In this document: positions 24,317 through 32,490 of the stretch, in pieces
How the letters are laid out: every line of letters begins with the position of its first letter
How positions within the stretch are numbered: the first letter of the stretch is position 1
Assembly: GCF_002584985.1 (NCBI RefSeq)
Contig: NZ_NUPZ01000026.1
Coordinates: 25,826-89,825, forward strand
Direction: 5' to 3'
Origin: Bacillus sp. AFS029637
GTDB taxonomy: Bacteria; Bacillota; Bacilli; Bacillales; Bacillaceae_G
Length of the DNA stretch: 64,000 bases
The notes under the pieces: model-generated
Seen by the model: the letters and a program-made list of their open reading frames with translations, nothing else
The model's database searches: none
What the model was told of the DNA's origin: nothing
Position numbers and translations under genes: made by a program

Positions 24317-25162
24317 TTACATACTTTCATGAATACTCTGCACATCAACTTTCTTATTTCTCCATATATACTTTTTCGTAGATATAAAAACAATTAATGA
24401 AATAGCGACTCCAACTGTAACATCTGAAGCAAAATGGGCCCCTACCATAATACGGCTAACTGGCACTAGTATCATCCACATAAGAATGAAAATCCAAACA
24501 CCTATTTTTTTACGTTTGAATGAAGCAATATACCCTGGTAATAAACTCAACCAAATAACGAGCGCTGCATTCGCACTATGGCCTGAAGGAAATGACATAA
24601 ACTCATCACTTTTAGCAATTCCTTGGGGTATAAACCATTTTGAAAATCCTTCAAAAGATCCTATAGAAATCATATGACGATAGCGTTCTCTACCCCATCC
24701 TAATTTTATTAGATTAAATGTAATTAACACGATCACTACACTTAATAATCCAATTAACGCAATATCTCTCAATCTTACATCATCATACTTACTCCATGAT
24801 TTAGAAATCATATAAGTAGCTACAATGAAGCAAATCATAATAATCGAAATTAAGGATTTTGAAATTGTTAAATAATGTACTAACATAAATGAAGCTATGA
24901 AAGCGAACAAGAGTATAATTACTCCATATCCAATTCCAGATAGATAATATCCTCTTGAACCTTTATTTTTTCTAGTTTTAAATAAATACATACTACAAAA
25001 TAAGGCGATAAGCATCGCCGGAATCTCTCCTATAGCTTGTAAAAAAAGAGCGATCTTATTAGTTGGTTCATATAAACTATGGGATATCTGTAGGTCTGTA
25101 AATGCGAATATGCATAGTAAAATAGCGAAAATTAGACTTACTATCACTGTTTTATTTTTCAT
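24317..25162 (-). CDS. PAP2 family membrane phosphatase
   Basis: 281 residues from the second of two adjacent ATG codons (25162), better spaced from the GGGGG ribosome binding site. About seven membrane segments are predicted. The three PAP2 motifs are present: KLGWGRERYRH, the central FPSGHSANAA and SRIMVGAHFASDVTVG. The catalytic His residues sit in the last two. Such enzymes remove phosphate from lipid phosphates, for example undecaprenyl pyrophosphate or phosphatidate. It begins 10 bases after the esterase gene, so the two form an operon. Confidence 0.9.
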   Translation of the reverse strand: MKNKTVIVSLIFAILLCIFAFTDLQISHSLYEPTNKIALFLQAIGEIPAMLIALFCSMYLFKTRKNKGSRGYYLSGIGYGVIILLFAFIASFMLVHYLTISKSLISIIMICFIVATYMISKSWSKYDDVRLRDIALIGLLSVVIVLITFNLIKLGWGRERYRHMISIGSFEGFSKWFIPQGIAKSDEFMSFPSGHSANAALVIWLSLLPGYIASFKRKKIGVWIFILMWMILVPVSRIMVGAHFASDVTVGVAISLIVFISTKKYIWRNKKVDVQSIHESM

Positions 25163-25171
25163 CATTTCCCC

Positions 25172-26281
25172 CTACTTCCCACTATGTTTTAATATAAAAT
25201 TACCCATCTCAATCGCTAAATCTTCACTTTGAGGATAGACACCTACATTATCTCCATATGCGTGCCCTAAACCACGATAAAGGACTGTTTCAGTATCCAC
25301 TCCTTTTTTAGTCAATTTAGCTGCATACGCTAAACATTCTATCATTAAAAAATCATGCTCTCCTACCGTAATAAATGTACATGGATAGTCTGGATTTACA
25401 TCAACATATGGACTTAAATACTTCGAATGAATGTCTTGCGTACCAAGTATTTCTGCCATCCCTCCGGCCATTGAATGCATCACATTAAGCAGTTTTTCTA
25501 GTCCTTTTTTATATTTCGGAGCGATCTCATATTTATCTATACTCCAAGAATAAAACTCGTCTTCATAGTCACACATATTAATTGTAGGATACAGAAGCAA
25601 TTGTCCTTTTACGAGGTTTCTGCCATCTTCCATATCTCTCGTTGTACAATACTGAGTTAAGTTCCCTCCAGCACTATCACCCGCAACAAAGATATTATTC
25701 TTATCACCGCCGAATGCTTCAGCATTCTCATAAATCCATTTTAAAGTAGTGTAACAATCTGTATGCCCAATTGGATAAGGATGTTCTGGAGCTAATCGAT
25801 AATCTACGGAAACGGCTAGTATATCTGTTTTTTCTACTATTAATTTCACAAGTTCTTCTACCACATCTGGTGATCCCGCCATAAATCCACCACCATGAAT
25901 AAAGTATAGAATTGGAGCACTCTCTCGTTTCGAAATACTATTATAAATCCTTATCGGAATATCATATCCATCTTCCGCTTTAACTGTTTCATTCATAATA
26001 TTTATATCTTTAGTGACAATCGGAACGCTTTTAATACCATTAAACTGTTTTCTCATATTCTTTACTGATTTTTCGGAAGCGTCCATTTTCATCATATTTT
26101 TAGGCATAAATCTCATTATGTTCATTTGAACCTTCATGTCTTTATAAAGACGTGGATCCATCGCTCCCTTTTCATCGCAATCTGGTATGTTTTTCACTAA
26201 GACTTCTGCACCTTGTACATTGATGGTTTCTTGTTTTTCTTGAATTTTTTCTAATAAATCTAAGCTATATTGTCTAGTCAT
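25172..26281 (-). CDS. Alpha/beta hydrolase, hormone-sensitive lipase type esterase
   Basis: 369 residues. HGGGFMAG (oxyanion hole) and GDSAGG (nucleophile Ser) are typical of HSL-like esterases, with HDFLMIE and GLGHAYG providing the Asp and His of the triad. The first 100 residues form a cap. It would hydrolyse short acyl esters in the cytoplasm. The ATG follows AGGGGG. It is upstream of the PAP2 gene and downstream of an AraC regulator; a possible cre site lies before it at 26304-26317. Confidence 0.9.
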   Translation of the reverse strand: MTRQYSLDLLEKIQEKQETINVQGAEVLVKNIPDCDEKGAMDPRLYKDMKVQMNIMRFMPKNMMKMDASEKSVKNMRKQFNGIKSVPIVTKDINIMNETVKAEDGYDIPIRIYNSISKRESAPILYFIHGGGFMAGSPDVVEELVKLIVEKTDILAVSVDYRLAPEHPYPIGHTDCYTTLKWIYENAEAFGGDKNNIFVAGDSAGGNLTQYCTTRDMEDGRNLVKGQLLLYPTINMCDYEDEFYSWSIDKYEIAPKYKKGLEKLLNVMHSMAGGMAEILGTQDIHSKYLSPYVDVNPDYPCTFITVGEHDFLMIECLAYAAKLTKKGVDTETVLYRGLGHAYGDNVGVYPQSEDLAIEMGNFILKHSGK

Positions 26282-26303
26282 CTTTTATTCCCCCTGCCTC
26301 GCG

Positions 26304-26317
26304 TTAAAACGCTTACA
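26304..26317 (-). promoter_or_regulatory. Possible cre site (CcpA) ahead of the esterase gene
   Basis: On the minus strand TGTAAGCGTTTTAA matches the catabolite-responsive element pattern TGWAANCGNTNWCA in all but one position. It lies between a TATAAT box at 26330-26335 and the start codon, as repressing cre sites do. No good -35 box is seen. Confidence 0.4.
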
Positions 26318-26361
26318 TTTTTTAAAAAAATTATAGAATCGTGTAAATTTTCATCTACTAA

Positions 26362-26408
26362 ATAAAAATACGTTCCATGTACAAAATGTAACACGGAACG
26401 TATTTTTA
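26362..26408 (-). terminator. Terminator of the AraC regulator gene
   Basis: A 13-bp perfect stem (26364-26376 with 26395-26407) overlapping the stop codon, followed by a T-rich tract. Confidence 0.75.
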
Positions 26409-27287
26409 TTGTTGTTCATATTTGATTCCATTATTGTCATTTTTTGATATCATATTTTTTCTATATTGTAATGGTGTAAATCCATATTTCCCCTTAAACT
26501 GTGAAATGAATGACTTTACATTGGGGAATCCATGTTTTATTGCTATATCTTGTATAGAATTTGTACTGCTAATAATATCTTCATAAGCTTTATGAAGCCT
26601 GTATCTCGTTAAAAAAGAGGTGAAATTTGATCCGAAAGATTTCTTGAACCTACGGGAAAAATGTTCCTCACTTACAAAAAAGTGTTTCGCCATATCTTTC
26701 AGTTTAAGCTCTTCATCGTAATGCTCATAAATATATGTAATCATCTCTTTTTGTTTATTTCCAAGTTGAAAATCATTATCTACTTTCTCCCCATCTTTAC
26801 AGTGGCGCAATAAAATATAAACAATCTCATAAATTAAACTATTCATTTTTATATAACTTAAATCATCAGAGTTTGTGACTAATCCCTTTAATTCATAAAA
26901 TATTTCTTTGAGCTTTGTGTTCTGAACAATGGATTCTTTTAAATTAAATCTATATGTATCAAAGTCATCATTTAGCTCTTTAAGAAATTCATAAGAAACA
27001 ATTAACATCATGACTGCACAACTTATATTTTCAACTTTTTCAAATTCGTGAACATCTCCACTGTTTACAAAGATAAACTCACCAGCTGACACTTTCTTTT
27101 TTTGCCCATTTACATATAAAAAAACGTCTCCATATATAACTAAACTAATTTCAATACTTCTATGCCAGTGTGGAGGAATATAGTAGTGAAAATCAGCCGG
27201 AAGCCTTGTGCTATCTATATATTCAACCATACCTGGAATTCTATCACGCAATTTTATTTCTTCATATTTCCCTTGCTTGACTTTCAA
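26406..27287 (-). CDS. AraC family transcriptional regulator with cupin sensor domain
   Basis: 293 residues from a TTG at 27287, eight bases after GGAGG; an ATG four bases upstream is in another frame. Residues 20-100 form an AraC-type cupin (IPPHWHRSIEISLVIYGDVFLYVNGQKKKVSAGEFIFVNSGDVHEFE). Residues 190-285 hold two helix-turn-helix motifs, the second ending IAIKHGFPNVKSFISQFKGKYGFTPLQYRK. It probably senses a small molecule such as a sugar. It lies just upstream of the esterase/PAP2 operon, which it may control. Confidence 0.9.
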   Translation of the reverse strand: MKVKQGKYEEIKLRDRIPGMVEYIDSTRLPADFHYYIPPHWHRSIEISLVIYGDVFLYVNGQKKKVSAGEFIFVNSGDVHEFEKVENISCAVMMLIVSYEFLKELNDDFDTYRFNLKESIVQNTKLKEIFYELKGLVTNSDDLSYIKMNSLIYEIVYILLRHCKDGEKVDNDFQLGNKQKEMITYIYEHYDEELKLKDMAKHFFVSEEHFSRRFKKSFGSNFTSFLTRYRLHKAYEDIISSTNSIQDIAIKHGFPNVKSFISQFKGKYGFTPLQYRKNMISKNDNNGIKYEQQ

Positions 27288-27360
27288 TCATGTTCCCTCC
27301 TTTTTATTGCACAGTAAACGTCAAGTAACTTCAATCAAAACTGATGCTATATAAACCTTT

Positions 27361-28242
27361 TCACTTTATTGAATAATCATCCACAATCACTTGGATCACA
27401 CGATACGATTCTTCTGCCACTTTCTTATTACTCCCCTTATTTGCATCATATGTAATTAACGCCTTCCAAAGCGCCCAACCTCTCGCTCTATTCCACGTTT
27501 CTTCGTCCATCTGTAATACTTCTTTAAATATATTTCTACTATTCTTATCAAAGAATGTCCAAGCCATCGCCGCATCACAAGCAGGATCCCCTACTCCTAA
27601 TATCCCAAAATCAATTACGGCACTAAGCTTTCCGTCTGTAACGAGTAAGTTCCCTGGCGCTATATCTCCATGCACCCAAACTGGTTTGCGCTTCCACGTT
27701 GACTGAAGTGCTAAATCCCAAAGGTGCTTTAATACTGTTTCATCAAAAACGTCCTTATTATTTTCGATAGCATCTCTCGCCTCTTTATCATATACAAATA
27801 TAAGCCCACCTCGGTAAAAATTATGTGCTCCAGCTATCGGTCCGTCACTCGCATCAATAGATTGCAATGCTACTAGAAATGATCCTAAATCCGCCGCAAA
27901 TTCATTTAAGTCACGTACATTTTCTTTCGTAACTGTCTCTCCTTCTATCCACTTATTAATAGACCAAGGCCACGGATATTCTTCACAAGGATTCCCTTTC
28001 GCAATTGGAGAAGAAATTGGTAAAGAAAGTTCCTTGCTTAATAGAGGAAGCCACTTGTTTTCCTTCTCTACTTGCGGTGCATATGCTACATCACTTGGTA
28101 ATCTTACACTCATCTGATCGCCTAGATGAAACGTTCTATTATCATGCCCACTAAGCTTTACAGATTTCACTTCTAAATGTGCCCATTCAGGAAACTGTTC
28201 CTGTATTAACTTTTCAACTAAACTTACGTTAATTGGATGCAT
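27361..28242 (-). CDS. Aminoglycoside phosphotransferase family protein
   Basis: 293 residues. The APH/choline kinase fold is recognised by the catalytic loop VHGDIAPGNLLV and the metal-binding VIDFGILGVGDPACD. An N-terminal lobe with a Gly-His-Asp nucleotide loop (LSGHDNRTFHLG) precedes it. It may phosphorylate an aminoglycoside or another small hydroxy compound; chromosomal members of this group in Bacillus are not proven resistance enzymes. The start codon directly follows the stop codon of the acetyltransferase gene, so the two are co-translated. Confidence 0.88.
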   Translation of the reverse strand: MHPINVSLVEKLIQEQFPEWAHLEVKSVKLSGHDNRTFHLGDQMSVRLPSDVAYAPQVEKENKWLPLLSKELSLPISSPIAKGNPCEEYPWPWSINKWIEGETVTKENVRDLNEFAADLGSFLVALQSIDASDGPIAGAHNFYRGGLIFVYDKEARDAIENNKDVFDETVLKHLWDLALQSTWKRKPVWVHGDIAPGNLLVTDGKLSAVIDFGILGVGDPACDAAMAWTFFDKNSRNIFKEVLQMDEETWNRARGWALWKALITYDANKGSNKKVAEESYRVIQVIVDDYSIK

Positions 28243-28758
28243 TCACATTCCCCTTCTCTTTTGAAACTTGCTAAGCCCATCCGTACTTCCAATATATTCA
28301 AAACCACTTCTCTTATAAAAATCATTCAATATCCGATTATGCCCTACACAATCTAACTTCAAATACTCTTTATCATGTTGCACATTCTCTTCTATCCATC
28401 GTAACATCCATTCTCCTATTCCATTCCCCTTATACTTCCGTTTCACCGCAAATCTATGAATATACAACGAATCAGAAACTTCCTCTTTACCAAAAATATA
28501 TTCATCCCATTCACTTTGTTTAGGAGATACTGTAACCGTGCCGACAATTTCTTCTTCTTTCATAACAACATACGTATATTTCTCTCTTATACCTTCTAGT
28601 ATTTCAGCCGTAGCTTCTTCACCTAAAAGATACTGCCATTGATCTACTTCTTTATGTTGTAACCACTGTGCTACTTCTTTTAATAGCGTAATAATGCTAT
28701 CACTTTCACCTTCAGTAGCAATTCGAATTGTATATTCTTGAACTGTAGTTCTCTCCAT
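28243..28758 (-). CDS. GNAT acetyltransferase
   Basis: 171 residues from the ATG at 28758 (AAGGGG nine bases upstream); a GTG at 28788 lacks a site. The GNAT fold shows in IVGTVTVSP (beta4) and FAVKRKYKGNGIGEWMLRWIEENV, the acetyl-CoA binding segment R-x-x-G-x-G/A, then LNDFYKRSGFEYIG. It is directly joined to the phosphotransferase gene. Two enzymes that modify small molecules by acetylation and phosphorylation in one operon suggest detoxification, but the substrate is unknown. Confidence 0.88.
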   Translation of the reverse strand: MERTTVQEYTIRIATEGESDSIITLLKEVAQWLQHKEVDQWQYLLGEEATAEILEGIREKYTYVVMKEEEIVGTVTVSPKQSEWDEYIFGKEEVSDSLYIHRFAVKRKYKGNGIGEWMLRWIEENVQHDKEYLKLDCVGHNRILNDFYKRSGFEYIGSTDGLSKFQKRRGM

Positions 28759-28781
28759 ATTTCCGTTCCCCTTTCCTAGCG

Positions 28782-28890
28782 CTACCACACTGACAAACGC
28801 GTTCTGCCATCATTTTCATCTGTAATATATTCCACGTAAACTCCTAAATCGAGTGCGTTTTTATACATTAATTCAATCGCTTTTTGATCC
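28782..28890 (-). pseudogene. 3' fragment of an unidentified gene, cut off by a half bcr1
   Basis: On the minus strand an open frame of about 35 codons (reading DQKAIELMYKNALDLGVYVEYITDENDG and ending TRLSVW-stop) has the look of a real protein C-terminus. It begins abruptly at the edge of a bcr1 half (28888-28915), with a stop codon just before and no ribosome binding site. Its family is not recognised. It lies right before the acetyltransferase gene in the same direction. Confidence 0.5.
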
Positions 28891-28915
28891 CCCACTGATT
28901 AAAGTTTCATTTTAT
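28888..28915 (+). repeat. Half bcr1-type repeat
   Basis: CCCCACTGATTAAAGTTTCA followed by TTTTAT matches the right end of the 156-bp copy at 14218-14373, with the TTTAT border at 28911-28915. The left half is absent. Confidence 0.65.
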
Positions 28916-28995
28916 TTATTTTCATTTTCGTTTCATACATTATATACCAAATTCAACTACTATATTTTGTCGATCCTATGTAACTTGCATTTCAT

Positions 28996-29032
28996 CGCAA
29001 GAAAACCGCTCCACTACTGTGAAACGGTTTCC
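28996..29032 (-). terminator. Terminator of the ferritin-like gene
   Basis: GAAACCGTTTCAC-type stem with its mirror on the minus strand, followed by TTTTCTTGC. The sequence and flanks resemble the hairpin at 30377-30412. Confidence 0.65.
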
Positions 29033-29064
29033 TTCTACTTATATTTAAGTATTTCATTCAATAC

Positions 29065-29499
29065 TCACTTCGACTTCACAAAATAATATAAAAACCACAC
29101 CGCATGATTTTGTTCGTCTGCAGCTATTCTCCGCAACAACTCTTTCATAGATGCATCTGATGTTTCATCAGCAATTTCCAAATAAAAATCTACTGTCTTC
29201 TGCTCATCTTGTATAGCGAATTCTAATCCTTGCAAGTACGTATTCGGGCAGTCTTCCGTAATCTGTGGTTTCGGCTGCCTGCCAGTTAAATTCGTATACA
29301 TTTGTACAAAGTGATGAAAATGCTTTATTTCATCGTTACGGATTTCAAGAATTTGATTTCGTTCCACCACATTTGGAGCCATGTTGGCTAATTTCGCATA
29401 GCAGTTTATAGCGCTATACTCTCCATTAATCGCTTTTTCAATATCACTAATCAACTTATCATTCTGCCTATACCAATCAAAATCATTCGAATTATACAT
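29065..29499 (-). CDS. Ferritin-like domain protein
   Basis: 144 residues forming a four-helix bundle. The metal-binding pattern of ferritin-like proteins is present: a first Glu in EKAINGEYSAINCYAKLA, ExxH in RNDEIKHFHHF, and a second pair in LEFAIQDEQKTVDFYLEIAD and RRIAADEQNHAVWF. It may bind iron or manganese, as rubrerythrin-like proteins do, but the redox role is not proven. The ATG follows GGAGGGG. Single gene. Confidence 0.85.
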   Translation of the reverse strand: MYNSNDFDWYRQNDKLISDIEKAINGEYSAINCYAKLANMAPNVVERNQILEIRNDEIKHFHHFVQMYTNLTGRQPKPQITEDCPNTYLQGLEFAIQDEQKTVDFYLEIADETSDASMKELLRRIAADEQNHAVWFLYYFVKSK

Positions 29500-29802
29500 C
29501 GTATCCCCTCCATAATGTCGCTTAACATTTTATGCATTTTGAAATAGTCGGAGCATGTGTATATAACGGGACAACTGTAGATCTAAAATAAAGATTGCTG
29601 CAATGGTCTATTTGGCAAAGGAATTGCTTATGTATAAAGTGAAACTATAATCAGTGGGGTTTTACTGCCCGGCAAATAGCGGATAAGCTATCACTATTTT
29701 TTTGTACACTGTTGCTATACATTCGCGAATTACTCGGGTTTCCAACCTGATGTGGTGATGCGAAGCTATTATAAGTGCAGTGATAACTAGGAGGTTTCCA
29801 CT
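29500..29802. other. Intergenic region with a mini-bcr1
   Basis: Between divergent genes. Apart from the 54-bp repeat at 29634-29687 and the ribosome binding site of the acetyltransferase gene nothing was recognised. Confidence 0.4.
29634..29687 (-). repeat. Mini bcr1-type repeat (54 bp)
   Basis: Bounded by ATAAA (29634-29638) and a slightly changed copy, ATAAG (29683-29687). The body matches the two ends of the full elements with the central hairpin missing, exactly the structure of the copy at 20899-20952 and the same length. Confidence 0.75.
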
Positions 29803-30309
29803 ATGACAACTTTATTTAAAACTATGGAGTTCCAGCTAAAAACTGAACGACTTGAGCTGAATATGTGGGAAGAATCCGATGCAGTTTGGCTGAGCAAATT
29901 AATTGGCGAACGTGGTGTGGACATGCCAACCGTTGACTCCGTTCGTAGCCGGCTTATTGAGATGCGCAAGAAGGCAGATGAAAATGGCATTTCCCTTCTC
30001 ACTATTCGAAGGCGCGACGAAGGCGATTTCATCGGATACTGCGGCTTGATTATTGGGCGTTCCACACTTGAAGAGCCCGAGATTGCATACGAGTTATTCC
30101 GCAGCGCTCACGGTAAAGGCTACGCAACTGAGGCAGCATCCGTTGTACTGGACGCTGCGATTGCTACTGGGCGCCACAAACTTTGGTCGACTGTAGGCGC
30201 TTGGAATATTGCTTCCCTCCGCGTGCTTGAAAAGATAGGTTTTAAGCGGCATCACAGTACGTGGGACGACGAGCGCGGTGAGATTGTTTGGAACGTACGT
30301 GATCTTTAG
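29803..30309 (+). CDS. GNAT acetyltransferase, visibly more GC-rich than its neighbours
   Basis: 168 residues. GNAT features are ERLELNMWEESDAVWLSKL (substrate strand), GDFIGYCGLIIG (beta4), IAYELFRSAHGKGYATEAASVVLDAA with the acetyl-CoA loop, and NIASLRVLEKIGF. It belongs to the RimJ/RimL-like group. The ATG follows AGGAGG. The codons use G and C at third positions far more than the surrounding genes, which suggests recent transfer. A mini-bcr1 lies upstream and a repeated hairpin on each side. Confidence 0.88.
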   Translation: MTTLFKTMEFQLKTERLELNMWEESDAVWLSKLIGERGVDMPTVDSVRSRLIEMRKKADENGISLLTIRRRDEGDFIGYCGLIIGRSTLEEPEIAYELFRSAHGKGYATEAASVVLDAAIATGRHKLWSTVGAWNIASLRVLEKIGFKRHHSTWDDERGEIVWNVRDL

Positions 30310-30376
30310 AGCTCTCGATACTATGGAAAAGACGAAAGGTCATTCGCTTCAGCAAAAAACCATGTAAATTTCATCA

Positions 30377-30412
30377 CAAAAACCGCTTCACTACTAGTGA
30401 AACGGCTTTTCT
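30377..30412. terminator. Terminator between convergent genes
   Basis: Stem around ACCGCTTCAC/GTGAAACGGC with T-rich runs on both sides. It is similar to the hairpin at 28996-29032 over about 50 bases. Confidence 0.7.
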
Positions 30413-30414
30413 TT

Positions 30415-31596
30415 TTAAGCATGTAATTCTGTTTTATGTCCCTTTACTGCACGAGACTTCCATGCAGTTGCTAGTATAACAACCATACTTACTATCCCAA
30501 TCCAAACGAGCACAGTAACAGGTGTAGTCCAGCTTAACCCTTTTCCAAAGAAGAAAATGTCCCTTAATCCTTCGATCATAAATCGCATTGGCAACCATGA
30601 GTATACCCAGTCTTGATAAAATGGTGACAACATTTCAGGTGCTAACGATAATAACGGTGCCCCGAAGAATAGTAAGAGAGCGAATAAACCGATCCCATTT
30701 AGTCCGACTAATGAAAGCACTGCAGAAATCATTAAGAAGAAACTAAAGGATGTAATAGATAAAAACAGTGCCGTATCCGTGAAGTTCGAAATATTTAATC
30801 CTACCATTCCGTCCGCAATCCATGTAAGACCAAATCCAATTACAAGCGCCGCAATAGCTCCTGTTACGATTTGTTTTACTTTCAATATAAAGTTTTCTTT
30901 TCGTGAGCCGACTGGCATTTTACGAATTGCAATAAAGATGATTGCTGCGCTCGCTAAACTTGCAATCCATAGCGGTTGGAATAATGAAATAGGCGAGTTA
31001 CCATTCGCACTATTTTTTCCAACCTCATTCACATTTGTCACTTTCTTCGCAATAGGTGTTACTAAATTTGAAGCTTGATCTGTTGTTAAAGTAGCACCTT
31101 TTGCTTTAAACCCATCTAGTAGCTGCGTACGAACAGTATTGTTCATATTATCAACGATCGCCTGTAATACTTGCCCTGCCATAGTTGATGCAGCTGTATT
31201 CATTCCTTGATTTATGAGTATTTCTACTTCTGGCGAAGACGGCTGTGGTGTTCGTAATGATGCTTGTTTTGCACTAAATTCTTTCGGAATAACTAATGCC
31301 GCGTAATACTCTTTATTATTTAACCCCTTTTGAACCGATTCCTTATTTTTTACTTCTACCCATTTAACCGCAGGTTCTTCATCTGCTTTTGATTTATTTT
31401 TAATCGTATCAACAATCGTTTGCCCCATATTCATTTTAGGTTGGTTCGGAATTTCTACTCCTTGATCCTCATTTACAATTGCAATTGGCAAGTTTTTTGG
31501 CTGTGGTTGAACTGTCGGGAATAATGTTAATGAAAAAATAAAGACAATAAGTAGTGCAATGACTGGTGATAATAATAAAAGTTTATTTTTAAACAT
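30415..31596 (-). CDS. YhgE/Pip-type ABC-2-like membrane protein
   Basis: 393 residues. An N-terminal membrane segment (about 8-28) is followed by a large extracellular domain (30-200) and five or six C-terminal membrane segments. The start PKNLPIAIVNEDQGVEIP and the C-terminal part with LPMRFMIEGLRDIFFFGKGLSW are typical of YhgE/ABC-2 family proteins. They are thought to export or organise envelope components, the cargo is not known. The gene follows AGGAGGGG and is divergent from a TetR regulator, which very likely controls it. Confidence 0.88.
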   Translation of the reverse strand: MFKNKLLLLSPVIALLIVFIFSLTLFPTVQPQPKNLPIAIVNEDQGVEIPNQPKMNMGQTIVDTIKNKSKADEEPAVKWVEVKNKESVQKGLNNKEYYAALVIPKEFSAKQASLRTPQPSSPEVEILINQGMNTAASTMAGQVLQAIVDNMNNTVRTQLLDGFKAKGATLTTDQASNLVTPIAKKVTNVNEVGKNSANGNSPISLFQPLWIASLASAAIIFIAIRKMPVGSRKENFILKVKQIVTGAIAALVIGFGLTWIADGMVGLNISNFTDTALFLSITSFSFFLMISAVLSLVGLNGIGLFALLLFFGAPLLSLAPEMLSPFYQDWVYSWLPMRFMIEGLRDIFFFGKGLSWTTPVTVLVWIGIVSMVVILATAWKSRAVKGHKTELHA

Positions 31597-31634
31597 GTTC
31601 TTTTCCCCTCCTTTAATTTCAGTTACAATAAGCG

Positions 31635-31648
31635 AACAACGTGTTGTT
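31635..31648. promoter_or_regulatory. Palindrome in the TetR/YhgE-type intergenic region
   Basis: AACAAC and GTTGTT separated by GT. It may be a second operator or chance; less convincing than the site at 31707-31730. Confidence 0.3.
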
Positions 31649-31706
31649 TATTTATATTTTGAATTATATGTTTGCATTGAACCTTATACAATAATCAAAA
31701 ACCGCG

Positions 31707-31730
31707 AATGTGTCGGTTATAAGACACATT
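31707..31730. promoter_or_regulatory. Probable TetR operator between divergent genes
   Basis: AATGTGTC (31707-31714) and its perfect mirror GACACATT (31723-31730) are separated by eight bases. It lies 39 bases before the tetR start, where TetR family proteins usually bind to control themselves and the divergent gene. Confidence 0.65.
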
Positions 31731-31768
31731 TGATAAATATGTTGAAGAAAATTTAGGAGGGACATACT

Positions 31769-32386
31769 TTGCGAGATAGTAATTTAGATTTACGCGTGAT
31801 TCGTACGAAAACGGCAATACGAAATGCATTTGTGGAATTAATTGAAGAAAAAGGCTTTGACGCCATTACAGTAAAAGATATTACAACGAAAGCGAACATA
31901 AACCGTGGTACGTTTTATACACATTATCTAGATAAATTTGATTTAATGACGAGATGCCAAGAAGAAATTATGCATGAGATGTCTAGCATTGCAAAAAAGA
32001 AATTTCCGGAAGTTATTGCGGATCTTGGATCAAATCCTTCCCCAACGACTCCATTTGTACTTATCGCTTCTATTCTTGAATTTCTAAATGAAAATAGTGA
32101 TTTTATAAGAGCCGTACTTAGCCCAAAAGGGGATTTATCATTCCAAACAAAACTGAAAGACTTTATGTGGAAAACACTGTTTGAAGATACGAATGATGCT
32201 CTCATAAAGAAAGAGAATTTACTTGTCCCAAGCCAATACTTAGCTTCTTATATGGCATCTGCTCATATAGGTGTCATTCAGCAATGGTTAAATAGCGGGC
32301 AAAAAGAAACACCAGAGGAAATTGCTCATATTTTATCAACAATCGCAGTTCATGGACCTTTTTATGCAGCTGGGTTAAAGAAATAA
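31769..32386 (+). CDS. TetR/AcrR family transcriptional regulator
   Basis: 205 residues from a TTG at 31769, eight bases after AGGAGG. The helix-turn-helix is at about residues 14-60: AIRNAFVELIEEKGFDAITVKDITTKANINRGTFYTHYLDKFDL. The C-terminal domain is of the TetR_C_7/YhgD type (QWLNSGQKETPEEIAHIL). It is divergent from the YhgE-type membrane protein, the usual arrangement of yhgD/yhgE, and a perfect inverted repeat lies between them. Confidence 0.92.
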   Translation: MRDSNLDLRVIRTKTAIRNAFVELIEEKGFDAITVKDITTKANINRGTFYTHYLDKFDLMTRCQEEIMHEMSSIAKKKFPEVIADLGSNPSPTTPFVLIASILEFLNENSDFIRAVLSPKGDLSFQTKLKDFMWKTLFEDTNDALIKKENLLVPSQYLASYMASAHIGVIQQWLNSGQKETPEEIAHILSTIAVHGPFYAAGLKK

Positions 32387-32442
32387 GCCCGCTTGCTTAG
32401 TAATTTCTATTATTTTATTAATAACTTGGAATTTATGTTTCT

Positions 32443-32482
32443 GTAAAAAAAAGCTGTTGAAAGGACTCCCTTTCAACAGCTT
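32443..32482 (-). terminator. Terminator of inhA
   Basis: A 14-bp perfect stem around AAGCTGTTGAAAGG, followed by eight T on the minus strand. Confidence 0.85.
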
Positions 32483-32490
32483 CTACATTA

